The notes under the pieces are model-generated. The model did no database searches. It had not been told where the DNA came from and saw only the letters and a program-made list of their open reading frames with translations. A stretch of 33,848 bases of DNA from Acidovorax sp. SCN 68-22 (GTDB taxonomy: Bacteria; Pseudomonadota; Gammaproteobacteria; Burkholderiales; Burkholderiaceae_C), in the NCBI GenBank assembly GCA_001724785.1, contig MEDL01000009.1, positions 1-33,848 on the forward strand. The letters are read 5' to 3'. Both the position numbers and the translations under genes were made by a program. Numbering within the stretch: the first letter of the stretch is position 1; each line of letters starts with the position of its first letter. Below are positions 24,742 to 33,193 of this stretch, one piece after another.

Positions 24742-24762
24742 CCGGCGCTCGTCCCGCGCCGG
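24742..24762. terminator. GC hairpin between convergent genes
   Basis: ccggcgc (24742-24748) and gcgccgg (24756-24762) form a perfect 7-pair stem with a 7-base loop. It lies in the 42-base gap between the glutaredoxin gene and the convergent GGDEF-EAL gene. There is no T-run on either side, so intrinsic termination is only suggested. Confidence 0.35.
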
Positions 24763-24779
24763 TGCGCGGCTCCGGCGCG

Positions 24780-27455
24780 TCATGCCGCCGACCGCGCGCG
24801 CAGCAGCGCCTCGAACTCCTCGGCGGGCACCGGGCGGCTGCGCAGGTAGCCCTGGTAGTGGTCGCAGCCGCGCTGGCGCAGGAAATCGAGTTGCGCCTGG
24901 GTTTCCACGCCTTCGGCCAGCACCGACAAACCCATGCTGTGCCCCATGGCGATGATGGCCGAGCAGATCGCCATGTCGTCGGCGTTCAGCGGGATATCGC
25001 GCACGAAACCCTGGTCGATCTTGAGCACGTCGATCGGAAAACGCTTGATGTGCGCCAGCGAGGAATACCCGGTGCCGAAATCGTCCACCGCCAGGCGCAG
25101 CCCGAGGTCGCCGAGGCGGGTGAGCAGCGCCAGCGCCTGCTCGGGGCGCTCGGCCATGGCGCTCTCGGTGATTTCCAGCTCCAGGCTGTTGGCCGGAAAA
25201 CCGCTTTGCGCCAGTGCACGGGATACGTCCTCGACCAGGTCGCCGAGCTGGAACTGGCGCGGCGAGACGTTCACCGCCACGGTCAGCGGCGCCAGTCCCG
25301 CGCTGCGCCAGTGCTGCCCCTGGCGGCACGCTTCTTCCAGCACCCATTGCCCGAGCGGCGCGATCAGCCCCGAGGACTCGGCCACCGGGATGAAGCGCGC
25401 CGGCGACACCAGCCCTTCCTCCGGGTCCTGCCAGCGCAGCAGGGCCTCGGCGCCGACGATGCGCCCGCTCGCGATGTCCACCTGCGGCTGGTAGTACAGC
25501 CGCAGTTCGCCTTGCGCGAGCGCGCGGCGCAGGCGCGCCTCCATCGCCAGGCGCTCGCGCGCCGCCTGGGTCATGCCTTCCTCGTAAAAGCACCAGGCGC
25601 CGCGCCCGAGCGCCTTGGCGCCGTAGACGGCCGAGTGCGCGCCCTGCAGCAGCGCCTGGCTGGAATCGACGTGGTCCGGGAACATGCAGATGCCGACGCT
25701 GGTGCCCACCACGACTTCAATGCCTTCGGGCGTGCGCCAGGGGCGCGCGGCAGCGGCCATGAGGTGGCGTGCCACGGCGGCGGCGCCGTCGGCGTGTCGC
25801 AGGTTGCGCGCGACGACGGCGATCTCGTCGCCCGCCAGGCGGCCGATGAGGTCGCCCGGGCGCAGCGCGTGCTGCACCTGCGCGGCGATGTGGCGCAGCA
25901 CGGCGTCGCCGACGTTGTAGCCGTAGCTGTCGTTGACTTCCTTGAAGCGGTCCAGGTTGAGCTGCAGCACGGCGAAGCGCTCGCCGCTGGCCAGCGCCCG
26001 CTGGCGGATCGCCTCCAGCTGGCGGCCGAACGCGGCGCGGTTCGCCAGGCCGGTGAGCGGGTCGTGCCCGGCGAGGAATTCCATCTGCCGCTCGCGCGCC
26101 TTGATCTGCGACTGGTCGGTGAACATGCAGACGTAGTGCGTGACGCTGCCGCTCGCGTCCCGCACCGCGCTCATGGCCACCTGCTCGGGGAACACGTCGC
26201 CGTTCTTGCGCTTGTTCCAGATCTCGCCCTGCCACTGACCGGTGTGCACCATTTGCTCCCACAGGCGCGCATAGAACGCGCCGTCGTGGCGGCCGGACTG
26301 GAACATGCGCGGGTTGCGCCCCAGCATCTCGGCCTCGGAATAGCCCAGGATGCTTTGCGCCGCTGCATTCGCCGAGCGGATGGTGCCCTGCGCGTCGGTC
26401 ACGATCACGCCCTGGGCGGCGTTGTCGACGACGGCCTTGGCCAGGCGCTGGCCTTCTTCGGCGCGGTACACGCTGCTCAGGTCGGTCAAGAGGCCGGTGA
26501 AGCGCAGCGGCACGCCCTGCGCGTCCACCTGGCAGTGGCCGCGCGCCTCGAACCAGCGCAACTGGCCGTCGAAGCAGCGCAGGGTGAACGTCTCCACCAG
26601 CGGTTCGCCCGTGGCGACGGCGTGGCGGACCGCCGCGACGACGCGCCGCCGCTCGGCGGCACCGATGCGCGGGAACAGGTGCAGGTCGCGCGCCAGTTCG
26701 TCGCCTTCGTAGCCCAGGAGCTTGCCAAAACCGGGCGAGAAGCGGAACGCGCGGTCGCGCGCGTCCCAGTCCCAGACGCCGCTGGCGCTGCCTTCGAGCG
26801 CCAGGCGCAGGCGCGCCTCGCTGCGTTCGAGCGCGGCGCGCGCCCGCACCGTCTCGCTCATGTCCTGCAGCACCACCAGGAGCGAGGACACCTCGCCGCC
26901 CTCCCCCTCCGGAATGGCCGACATGGTGCACAGCACCGGCAGCGCCTCATGGCCGTCCGGCCGCAGGCAGCGGCGCTCGGCGACGTAGTGGTCGATCTCG
27001 CCGATCAGCAGCCGACCGAGCTGCCCGGCGGCCCAGCGCGGTTCGTCGGCCGGCACCAGCTGGCGGAAATCCATGCCTTGGACATCGCGCCAGGACAGGC
27101 CCAGCATGTCCAGCAGGCGCGGATTGGCCCACAGCACGCGCCCGTCGAGCGCCACGCGCGCGATGCCGGCGCTGGTATGGCGCACCACCTGGGTGAATTC
27201 GCGCTCGCGCACGCCGCGCTGGCGTTCGGCGGTGTACATGCGCCGCACCAGCCAGAACGCGAGCACGGCGGTGAGCGCCACGTAGGCCCACCCTTTCCAG
27301 AGCTGCCACCGGGCCAGGGCCTGGGCGTCCGGCACCAGGGCGACAAGCAATTCGTCGCCGACAAATACCCAGGCCACGCCCAAGGCCAGGTACAGGGCCG
27401 CTGCCAGCCCTGGCGTCAGCACCCACTTGCGACGAAACCACCGCACCGTTTCCAT
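24780..27455 (-). CDS. Membrane PAS-GGDEF-EAL cyclic-di-GMP signalling protein
   Basis: An 891-residue protein. Two hydrophobic helices (about 13-40 and 52-72) are followed by three PAS domains (roughly 83-200, 212-330, 335-450), a GGDEF domain (460-620) and an EAL domain (635-888). The GGDEF signature is degenerate, AGDEI at 541-545, so diguanylate cyclase activity is doubtful. The EAL domain keeps EALLRW (670-675), NVSPRQF, ELEITES, DDFGTGYSSL, KIDQGFV and EGVET, so it should hydrolyse cyclic-di-GMP. The signal sensed by the PAS domains is unknown. It is divergent from purU with 49 bases between the starts. Confidence 0.93.
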   Translation of the reverse strand: METVRWFRRKWVLTPGLAAALYLALGVAWVFVGDELLVALVPDAQALARWQLWKGWAYVALTAVLAFWLVRRMYTAERQRGVREREFTQVVRHTSAGIARVALDGRVLWANPRLLDMLGLSWRDVQGMDFRQLVPADEPRWAAGQLGRLLIGEIDHYVAERRCLRPDGHEALPVLCTMSAIPEGEGGEVSSLLVVLQDMSETVRARAALERSEARLRLALEGSASGVWDWDARDRAFRFSPGFGKLLGYEGDELARDLHLFPRIGAAERRRVVAAVRHAVATGEPLVETFTLRCFDGQLRWFEARGHCQVDAQGVPLRFTGLLTDLSSVYRAEEGQRLAKAVVDNAAQGVIVTDAQGTIRSANAAAQSILGYSEAEMLGRNPRMFQSGRHDGAFYARLWEQMVHTGQWQGEIWNKRKNGDVFPEQVAMSAVRDASGSVTHYVCMFTDQSQIKARERQMEFLAGHDPLTGLANRAAFGRQLEAIRQRALASGERFAVLQLNLDRFKEVNDSYGYNVGDAVLRHIAAQVQHALRPGDLIGRLAGDEIAVVARNLRHADGAAAVARHLMAAAARPWRTPEGIEVVVGTSVGICMFPDHVDSSQALLQGAHSAVYGAKALGRGAWCFYEEGMTQAARERLAMEARLRRALAQGELRLYYQPQVDIASGRIVGAEALLRWQDPEEGLVSPARFIPVAESSGLIAPLGQWVLEEACRQGQHWRSAGLAPLTVAVNVSPRQFQLGDLVEDVSRALAQSGFPANSLELEITESAMAERPEQALALLTRLGDLGLRLAVDDFGTGYSSLAHIKRFPIDVLKIDQGFVRDIPLNADDMAICSAIIAMGHSMGLSVLAEGVETQAQLDFLRQRGCDHYQGYLRSRPVPAEEFEALLRARSAA

Positions 27456-27504
27456 ATTCTTCCTGCAACGCGGCCCGCAAAGGCTGCTGCGACAATTCGC
27501 AACT

Positions 27505-28353
27505 ATGACCCCAACCTACGTCCTGACACTCTCCTGCCCCGACCGCCTGGGGCTGGTGCACGCCCTCTCGGGCTTCCTGCTGGAACACGGCGGCAACATC
27601 GAGGAAGCCGCGCAATTCAACGACCCGGCCACCGGCCTGTTCTTCATGCGCGTGCAGTTTGCCTGCAGCGCGCACAGCCACGCCGAACTCAAGACCCGCC
27701 TGCAGCATTTTGCCGAGCCGCACCAGATGCGCTGGAGCCTGCACGCCACGCACGAGCCCATGCGCACCGCCATCCTCGTCAGCCGCGAAGGCCACTGCCT
27801 CAACGACCTGCTGTTTCGCTGGAAGTCCGGCCTGCTCGGCATCGACATCCGCGCCATCATCAGCAACCACCGCGACTTCTACCAGCTGGCCGCCAGCTAC
27901 AACATCCCTTTCCACCACATTCCGGTGACCAGCGCGACCAAGGCCCAGGCCGAGGCGCGCCAACTGGAGATCATCGACGCCGAAGACGCCGAACTGGTGG
28001 TGCTGGCGCGCTACATGCAGGTGCTCTCCAACGGCATGTGCCAGCACCTGGCCGGCCGCGCCATCAACATCCACCACAGTTTCCTGCCCAGCTTCAAGGG
28101 CGCCAAGCCCTATTACCAGGCGCACGACCGGGGCGTCAAGCTCATCGGGGCCACGGCGCACTACGTCACCGCCGATCTGGACGAAGGCCCGATCATCGAA
28201 CAAGATGTTACACGCGCCGACCACACCGATACCGTGGAAGACCTGACGGCACGCGGCCGCGACACCGAAAGCCAGGTGCTGGCCCGCGCCGTCAAGTGGC
28301 ACAGCGAGCACCGCGTGCTGCAAAACGGCCACAAGACGGTGGTGTTCCGATAG
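27505..28353 (+). CDS. purU: Formyltetrahydrofolate deformylase
   Basis: A 282-residue cytoplasmic enzyme releasing formate from 10-formyltetrahydrofolate. It supplies formate for purine synthesis and balances one-carbon pools. An N-terminal ACT domain (TYVLTLSCPDRLGLVHAL, residues 3-80) is followed by a formyltransferase-fold domain with INIHHSFLPSFKGAKPY (catalytic Asn/His region) and DLDEGPIIEQDV (catalytic Asp). Start at ATG 27505; length is typical for the family. Confidence 0.95.
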   Translation: MTPTYVLTLSCPDRLGLVHALSGFLLEHGGNIEEAAQFNDPATGLFFMRVQFACSAHSHAELKTRLQHFAEPHQMRWSLHATHEPMRTAILVSREGHCLNDLLFRWKSGLLGIDIRAIISNHRDFYQLAASYNIPFHHIPVTSATKAQAEARQLEIIDAEDAELVVLARYMQVLSNGMCQHLAGRAINIHHSFLPSFKGAKPYYQAHDRGVKLIGATAHYVTADLDEGPIIEQDVTRADHTDTVEDLTARGRDTESQVLARAVKWHSEHRVLQNGHKTVVFR

Positions 28354-28370
28354 TCCGGGGAGGGAAACCC

Positions 28371-29405
28371 ATGTCCGCTGCGCCCCCACCCGAGCCGCCG
28401 CCGGGCCGCCCCAAGGCGGCGAGCGCCCCCTGGGGGGGCAGCGACGGCACGCCAGTGCGGAGCGTGGGGGCCCCATCCCAGCCGCCGGGCCGCCCCAAGG
28501 CGGCGAGCGCCCCGTTGGAGAGCGCGGGCGCCAATTCGCTCAGGCGCATCCCCCCGATCCAGTGCCTGGTGACGTTCGAGGCGCTCGCGCGCCTGCGCAG
28601 CGTGACGCTGACGGCCGACGAGCTGTGCGTCACGCCCAGCGCCGTCAGCCACCGCGTCAAGCAGCTGGAGCAGATCATCGGCACGCGGCTTTTCGGCCGG
28701 GCGGATTTCTCCCTCACCACCGACGGCATCGCCTACCTGGCGCACGTGCGCGAGGGGCTGGGTGCACTGCAGCGCTTCCCCGGCGTGGCGGGTACGCCGG
28801 GCAAGCGGCGCCTCAAGCTGGCGGTGACACCGACCTTCGCCCGCGTCATCCTGATTCCCCGGCTGCACCATTTCCGGGAGGCCTATCCGGAGATCGACCT
28901 GGCGCTGCAAATTTCGATTCCCTTGCTGGACGTGGTCGCCGAGGACGCCGACCTGGTGGTGCGCTTCGGCAGCGGCCACTACGCCGACATGGAGCACAGT
29001 GAGATCGCGCGCGACGTGGTGACGCCGCTGGCTTCGCCCGCCTGGCTGCGCGAGCACGGGCCCTTCGAGCGGCCGGACGAGCTCGACCCGGCGCTGCTGC
29101 TGCGCAGCCCGCTCGAACCCTGGCGCAGCTGGTTCAGCGCCGCCGGCCTGCCCTGGCAGGAGCCCGAGGGCGGCTCGCAATTCAACGACGTGGGCCTGAT
29201 GTGCGACGCCGCCGCCGCGGGCCTGGGTGTGGCGCTGGTGCGCCTCAAGCTCGGCGCGCCGTGGATGGAAAACGGCACCCTGGTGCGCCTGTTCGACCTC
29301 GACGCGCAAAGCCCGCACGCGCACTACCTGTGCTGGCGCACTGGCGCGATGGACCGCTGGGAGTGCGCGGCCTTTGCCGACTGGCTGCACAAGAGCCTGG
29401 GCTGA
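28371..29405 (+). CDS. LysR-family transcriptional regulator (GcvA-like) with repeat-derived N-terminus
   Basis: A 344-residue protein from ATG 28371, which has a good ribosome binding site (gggaggg) 6-7 bases upstream. The winged helix-turn-helix spans about 60-120 (LTADELCVTPSAVSHRVKQLE) and the effector-binding domain follows, ending in the GcvA-like pattern YLCWRTGAMDRWECAAF. LysR proteins are normally about 300 residues; the extra 55 come from a Pro/Ala-rich segment with PPGRPKAASAP at 10-20 and 38-48, encoded by an intergenic-type repeat. A downstream start such as TTG 28514 would remove it. Target genes are not evident; purU lies 17 bases upstream. Confidence 0.85.
   Translation: MSAAPPPEPPPGRPKAASAPWGGSDGTPVRSVGAPSQPPGRPKAASAPLESAGANSLRRIPPIQCLVTFEALARLRSVTLTADELCVTPSAVSHRVKQLEQIIGTRLFGRADFSLTTDGIAYLAHVREGLGALQRFPGVAGTPGKRRLKLAVTPTFARVILIPRLHHFREAYPEIDLALQISIPLLDVVAEDADLVVRFGSGHYADMEHSEIARDVVTPLASPAWLREHGPFERPDELDPALLLRSPLEPWRSWFSAAGLPWQEPEGGSQFNDVGLMCDAAAAGLGVALVRLKLGAPWMENGTLVRLFDLDAQSPHAHYLCWRTGAMDRWECAAFADWLHKSLG
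28397..28513. repeat. 33-base direct repeat with 84-base period at the LysR gene start
   Basis: A 33-base unit containing gccgccccaaggcggcgag is perfectly repeated at 28397-28429 and 28481-28513. Each unit holds an inverted repeat ccgcc-ccaa-ggcgg. The first is followed by a second stem gcgccccc/ggggggc. I recall this type of element as common between genes in Comamonadaceae. Here the period is a multiple of three, so it reads as in-frame coding sequence. Confidence 0.8.
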
Positions 29406-29471
29406 AATTTAAAGAGAAATTGGCCTCTAGCGCTTATCCGCAGATCGTTTCTAGCTATTTTTTTGATAGCT
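29404..29471. repeat. Comamonadaceae-type dispersed repeat, copy B
   Basis: Starts at the LysR stop codon. It shares the core attggcctctagcgcttatcc with copy A at 16857 and ends in agctat/atagct around a T-run, a small hairpin that could act as a terminator for the LysR gene. It occupies about half of the 149-base gap before the GlcD-like gene. Confidence 0.75.
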
Positions 29472-29554
29472 TTATTCGCGGATGTGCAGCGCAATTCACG
29501 GCGCCCTGCAAGAAAACTCACACCGGTGCCGGCGCCCCTGGCTACAGTGTGCGC

Positions 29555-31078
29555 ATGACCGCCGCCAGCACCGCTCCCACCGCACCCCGCCCCACCCCCG
29601 ACGCGCCGCCGCCGGCCGCGCCCCTGCCGGAGCGCGCGGCGCGCCAGCGCGAAGTCGTGGCCGCGCTCGCCGCCCTCCTGCCGGCGCACAGCCTGCTCTG
29701 GACCGCCGAGGACACGACGCCCTACGAATGCGACGGGCTCACCGCCTACCGCCAGCGCCCGCTCGCGGTCTGCCTGCCCGAGACCGAGGAGGAAGTGCAG
29801 GCCGTGCTGCGCACCTGCCACCGCCTGCAGGTCCCCGTGGTGGCGCGCGGCGCCGGCACCGGCCTGTCGGGCGGCGCCATGCCGCACGGCCTGGGCGTCA
29901 CGCTCTCGCTCGCACGCTTCAACCGCATCCTCGAGCTGGACCCGCGTGCGCGCACCGCGCGCGTGCAGTGCGGCGTGCGCAACCTGGCCATCAGCGAGGC
30001 GGCCGCGCCCCACGGCCTGTACTACGCGCCCGACCCGAGCAGCCAGATCGCCTGCACCATCGGCGGCAACATCGCCGAGAATTCGGGCGGCGTGCACTGC
30101 CTGAAATACGGCCTGACGGTGCACAACGTGCTGGCGGTGCGCGGCTTCACCGTGCAGGGCGAACCGGTGCAGTTCGGCAGCGGCGCGCTCGACGGCCCCG
30201 GCTACGACCTGCTGGCCGCCGTGATCGGCAGCGAAGGCATGCTCGCCGTGGCCATCGAGGCCACCGTCAAGCTCGTGCCCAAGCCGCAACTGGCGCGCTG
30301 CATCATGGCCAGCTTCGACGACGTGCGCAAAGCCGGCGACGCGGTGGCCGCCGTCATCGCGGCCGGCATCATCCCCGCCGGGCTGGAAATGATGGACAAG
30401 CCCATGACCGCCGCCGTGGAGGACTTTGTGCACGCCGGCTACGACCTCACGGCCGAGGCGATATTGCTGTGCGAGAGCGACGGCACGCCGGAGGAGGTGG
30501 AGGAAGAGATCGCCCGCATGAGCGAAGTGCTCAGCCACGCCGGCGCCACGGCGCTGGCGGTGAGCCAGAACGAGGCCGAGCGCATGCGTTTCTGGAGCGG
30601 GCGCAAGAACGCCTTCCCCGCCAGCGGCCGCATCAGCCCCGACTACATGTGCATGGATTCGACCATTCCCAGGAAGCGCCTGGCCGACATCCTGCTGGCC
30701 ATCCAGGACATGGAGAAGAAGTACGGCCTGCGCTGCTGCAACGTGTTCCATGCGGGCGACGGCAACCTGCACCCGCTGATCCTGTTCGATGCCAACGACG
30801 CCGACCAGCTGCACCGCGCCGAGCAGTTCGGCGCCGACATCATGAAGACCAGCGTGGCCTTCGGCGGCGCCATCACCGGCGAGCACGGCGTGGGCGTGGA
30901 AAAGCTCGCCAGCATGCGCGAACAGTTCACCGACGCAGAGCTGGAGCAGATGGAGCGCCTCAAGCGCGCTTTCGACCCGCTGGGCCTGTTCAACCCCGGC
31001 AAGGTCATCCCCACGCCCAACCGCTGCGGGGACATGGGGATGATGAAAACCCTGGCCGGCAGCCTTCCACGCGCCTGA
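29555..31078 (+). CDS. FAD-linked 2-hydroxyacid oxidase, GlcD-like
   Basis: A 507-residue flavoprotein of the GlcD / D-lactate dehydrogenase family. The FAD-binding PCMH domain has VVARGAGTGLSGGAMP (about 97-112) and SSQIACTIGGNIAENSGG (about 163-180). The C-terminal FAD-oxidase domain has CNVFHAGDGNLHPLILFD, with metal-binding-type His, and GAITGEHGVGVEKL. It should oxidise glycolate, D-lactate or a related 2-hydroxyacid. No glcE or glcF follows; the next genes are lrgA/lrgB-like. ATG 29555 begins a proline-rich N-terminus; a slightly later start is possible. Confidence 0.88.
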   Translation: MTAASTAPTAPRPTPDAPPPAAPLPERAARQREVVAALAALLPAHSLLWTAEDTTPYECDGLTAYRQRPLAVCLPETEEEVQAVLRTCHRLQVPVVARGAGTGLSGGAMPHGLGVTLSLARFNRILELDPRARTARVQCGVRNLAISEAAAPHGLYYAPDPSSQIACTIGGNIAENSGGVHCLKYGLTVHNVLAVRGFTVQGEPVQFGSGALDGPGYDLLAAVIGSEGMLAVAIEATVKLVPKPQLARCIMASFDDVRKAGDAVAAVIAAGIIPAGLEMMDKPMTAAVEDFVHAGYDLTAEAILLCESDGTPEEVEEEIARMSEVLSHAGATALAVSQNEAERMRFWSGRKNAFPASGRISPDYMCMDSTIPRKRLADILLAIQDMEKKYGLRCCNVFHAGDGNLHPLILFDANDADQLHRAEQFGADIMKTSVAFGGAITGEHGVGVEKLASMREQFTDAELEQMERLKRAFDPLGLFNPGKVIPTPNRCGDMGMMKTLAGSLPRA

Positions 31079-31089
31079 GGCAGCACGCC

Positions 31090-31437
31090 ATGCAGGCGCT
31101 CCAGGGCCTGGCCATCCTGCTCACGCTGCAGTCGGCGGGGGAAGCCCTGTCGCGCCTCCTGCAACTGCCTTACCCCGGCCCGGTGATCGGCATGGTGCTG
31201 CTGCTGGGCGCGCTGCGCTGGCAGGCCGTGCAGGTGCGCGTGCAAACCGTCGCCAGCTTTCTGCTGGACCACCTCTCCCTGCTGTTCGTACCCGTCGGCG
31301 TGGGTGTGGTCACCCAGTTCGGCCTGGTGGCGGAGCACGGCCTGCGGCTGCTGGTGGTCATCGTGGTGTCCACCTGGATCGGCCTGGCCGTAACCGCGCT
31401 GGTGCTGCGGCGTCTGATGAAGTCGACCTCCCCATGA
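31090..31437 (+). CDS. LrgA/CidA family small membrane protein
   Basis: A 115-residue protein with four hydrophobic helices. LrgA-family landmarks are PYPGPVIGMVLLLGAL (27-42) and LLFVPVGVGVV (about 64-74). Known roles range from holin-like function to small organic acid transport together with LrgB. It starts 11 bases after the GlcD-like gene and overlaps the lrgB-like gene by four bases (ATGA), so the three form one transcription unit. Confidence 0.9.
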   Translation: MQALQGLAILLTLQSAGEALSRLLQLPYPGPVIGMVLLLGALRWQAVQVRVQTVASFLLDHLSLLFVPVGVGVVTQFGLVAEHGLRLLVVIVVSTWIGLAVTALVLRRLMKSTSP

Positions 31438-32159
31438 CCGACTTCGTGCAGCTCTGGGTCTACCTGGCCTCCACGCCGCTGTTCGGCCTCAACGCGACGC
31501 TGGTGGTGTACCTGCTCGCCCTGGGTTTCTACACCCGCATGCGCCAGGCGCCCTGGGCCAATCCGGTGCTGTGGTCCCTGGTGGTGCTCGGCGCGGGGCT
31601 GCACGCCACGGGCACGGCCTACCCCACCTACTTCGCCGGGGCGCAGTTCATCCACTTTCTGCTCGGCCCGGCCGTGGTGGCGCTGGCCTGGCCGCTGTGG
31701 CTGCGGCGCGCCGAGCTGCGCGCGCGCTGGGGCCGCTTCACGCTCGCGGCGGTGGCGGGCGGGGCGGCCGCCGCCGGCAGCGCCGTGGGGCTGGCCTGGG
31801 CGCTGGGACTGCCGTCGGAGGTCATGTTGTCGCTGGCGCCCAAGTCCGTCACTGCGCCGGTGGCCATGGGCATTGCCGACAAGCTGGGCGGCAGTCCGTC
31901 GCTGGCCGCCGTGTTCGCGGTGGTGACGGGCCTGGTGGGTGCGCTGAGCGCCAAGCCGCTGTTCGCGCTGCTCGGCATCGGCAAGGACGCCACCGGCTGG
32001 ATGGCGCGCGGCTTCGCCCTGGGCACCGCCGCCCACGGCATCGGCGCCGCGCGCGCCCTGCAGGTGCATCCCGACGCCGGCGCCTGGGCCGCCTTGGCCC
32101 TGGGCCTGCAGGTGGTGACGGCGGCGCTGCTGATCCCGCTGGCCGCGCGCTGGTTCTGA
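31434..32159 (+). CDS. LrgB/CidB family membrane protein
   Basis: A 241-residue protein with about seven hydrophobic helices. LrgB signatures are LAPKSVTAPVAMGIADKLGG (about 134-153) and GFALGTAAHGIGAARAL (about 193-209). It probably forms the partner of the preceding LrgA-like protein. In plants a fused LrgAB homologue, PLGG1, exports glycolate and glycerate from plastids, and bacterial LrgAB-type pairs have been tied to pyruvate uptake, which fits the coupling to a hydroxyacid oxidase. It ends immediately before the convergent LysR gene, with no bases between the stops. Confidence 0.92.
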   Translation: MTDFVQLWVYLASTPLFGLNATLVVYLLALGFYTRMRQAPWANPVLWSLVVLGAGLHATGTAYPTYFAGAQFIHFLLGPAVVALAWPLWLRRAELRARWGRFTLAAVAGGAAAAGSAVGLAWALGLPSEVMLSLAPKSVTAPVAMGIADKLGGSPSLAAVFAVVTGLVGALSAKPLFALLGIGKDATGWMARGFALGTAAHGIGAARALQVHPDAGAWAALALGLQVVTAALLIPLAARWF

Positions 32160-33047
32160 TCAGGCCTGCGTCGCCAGCCAGTCGCGCAGCAACTGCAGGG
32201 CGTCCGAGCCTGGACGGTGCTGCGGCTGCACGAACCAGTAGCCCTGCGTGCCGGGCAGTTCCTGCGGGTGCGCCTGCACCAGCCGCCCGGCATCGAGCCC
32301 CTCCTGCGCCAGCAGCCGCGGCACCAGGCCCACGCCCAAACCGGCGGCTGCCGCTGCCATGACCATGGAGAACAGCTCGTGGCGCGGCCCGCGCGAGGCG
32401 TGCAGCGTGTAGTGCCAGCCGCGCGCGGCGTACCAGTCGCGCCAGGCGTTGGCGCGCGAGGCCAGCGTGAGGTGCGGGCAATGCAGCCAGGCGGCCTCGT
32501 CGTGCAGCGCGTGGGCGGCGGCGTACTGCGGGCTGCACACGGGCACGCAAGGGCCTTCGGGCACCACCATGCAGCCCTGGGTGTCGGGCCAGAGCCGGTC
32601 GCCGTAGTAAATGGCGGCGTCGAAGCCGCTTTCGTCAAACGCAAAGGCCTCGGAGCGCACCGACAGGTTGAGCGTGATGCGCGGGTGCAGCGCCGCAAAC
32701 TGCGGCAGGCGCGGAATGAGCCACTGCGTGCAGAAGGTGGACACCACCGCCAGGTGCAGCACATAGCCCTCTTCGCGGCCCACGCGGATTTCCTGCGTGT
32801 CGCGCTCGATCTGCTCCAGGTGCAGGCGGATGCGCGCGGCGTAGCTGCGGCCGGTGTCGGTCAGCAGCAGGCGGCGGCGCGTGCGCAGGAACAGCGTCAC
32901 GCCCAGGCGCGCTTCGAGCGCCGCCACATGGCGGCTCACCGCGCTGGGGGTGAGCGCCAGCTCCTCGGCCGCACGCGAAAAGCTCTGCAGCCGCGCCGAT
33001 GCCTCGAAGGCCTGCAGTACCCCGAGGCTGGGGATGTCCTTGCGCAT
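32160..33047 (-). CDS. LysR-family transcriptional regulator
   Basis: A 295-residue regulator of normal length. The N-terminal helix-turn-helix is seen as FEASARLQSFSRAAEELALTP-type residues 14-34 followed by SAVSRHVAALEARLG. The effector domain includes FDAAIYYGD and AAAAAGLGVGLVPRLLA. It is divergent from the aldehyde dehydrogenase gene, and the 146-base gap contains a TTGC-N11-GCAA site, so it most likely controls that gene and itself. The effector may be a lysine- or pipecolate-pathway intermediate, which is inference from the neighbour. Confidence 0.9.
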   Translation of the reverse strand: MRKDIPSLGVLQAFEASARLQSFSRAAEELALTPSAVSRHVAALEARLGVTLFLRTRRRLLLTDTGRSYAARIRLHLEQIERDTQEIRVGREEGYVLHLAVVSTFCTQWLIPRLPQFAALHPRITLNLSVRSEAFAFDESGFDAAIYYGDRLWPDTQGCMVVPEGPCVPVCSPQYAAAHALHDEAAWLHCPHLTLASRANAWRDWYAARGWHYTLHASRGPRHELFSMVMAAAAAGLGVGLVPRLLAQEGLDAGRLVQAHPQELPGTQGYWFVQPQHRPGSDALQLLRDWLATQA

Positions 33048-33078
33048 GTGCGGAGCGCTCCTTCATGTTCGTAAAACT

Positions 33079-33124
33079 CAACAACCATGGAGGATAAAGC
33101 AGTTGTTGCGTGCACTGAACGCAA
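33079..33124. promoter_or_regulatory. Candidate LysR-type operators in the divergent promoter
   Basis: TTGC-N11-GCAA (33106-33109 and 33121-33124) is a textbook LysR box (T-N11-A within a palindrome). Next to it, caacaac (33079-33085) and gttgttg (33102-33108) form a perfect 7-base inverted repeat with a 16-base spacer. They lie between the divergent LysR and aldehyde dehydrogenase starts. Confidence 0.5.
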
Positions 33125-33193
33125 TTACCATGCAAGCCATGCCCTGCGGACTGCCGCCAGGGCCTTTTCTTTGTTACACCTTTCTGGCCTTCC

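Noticed and set aside
24762-29405. Plus-strand frame running from antisense of the GGDEF-EAL gene into the LysR gene
   Set aside because: Only the last 344 codons have family similarity; the rest is a shadow of the minus-strand gene and of purU in another frame.
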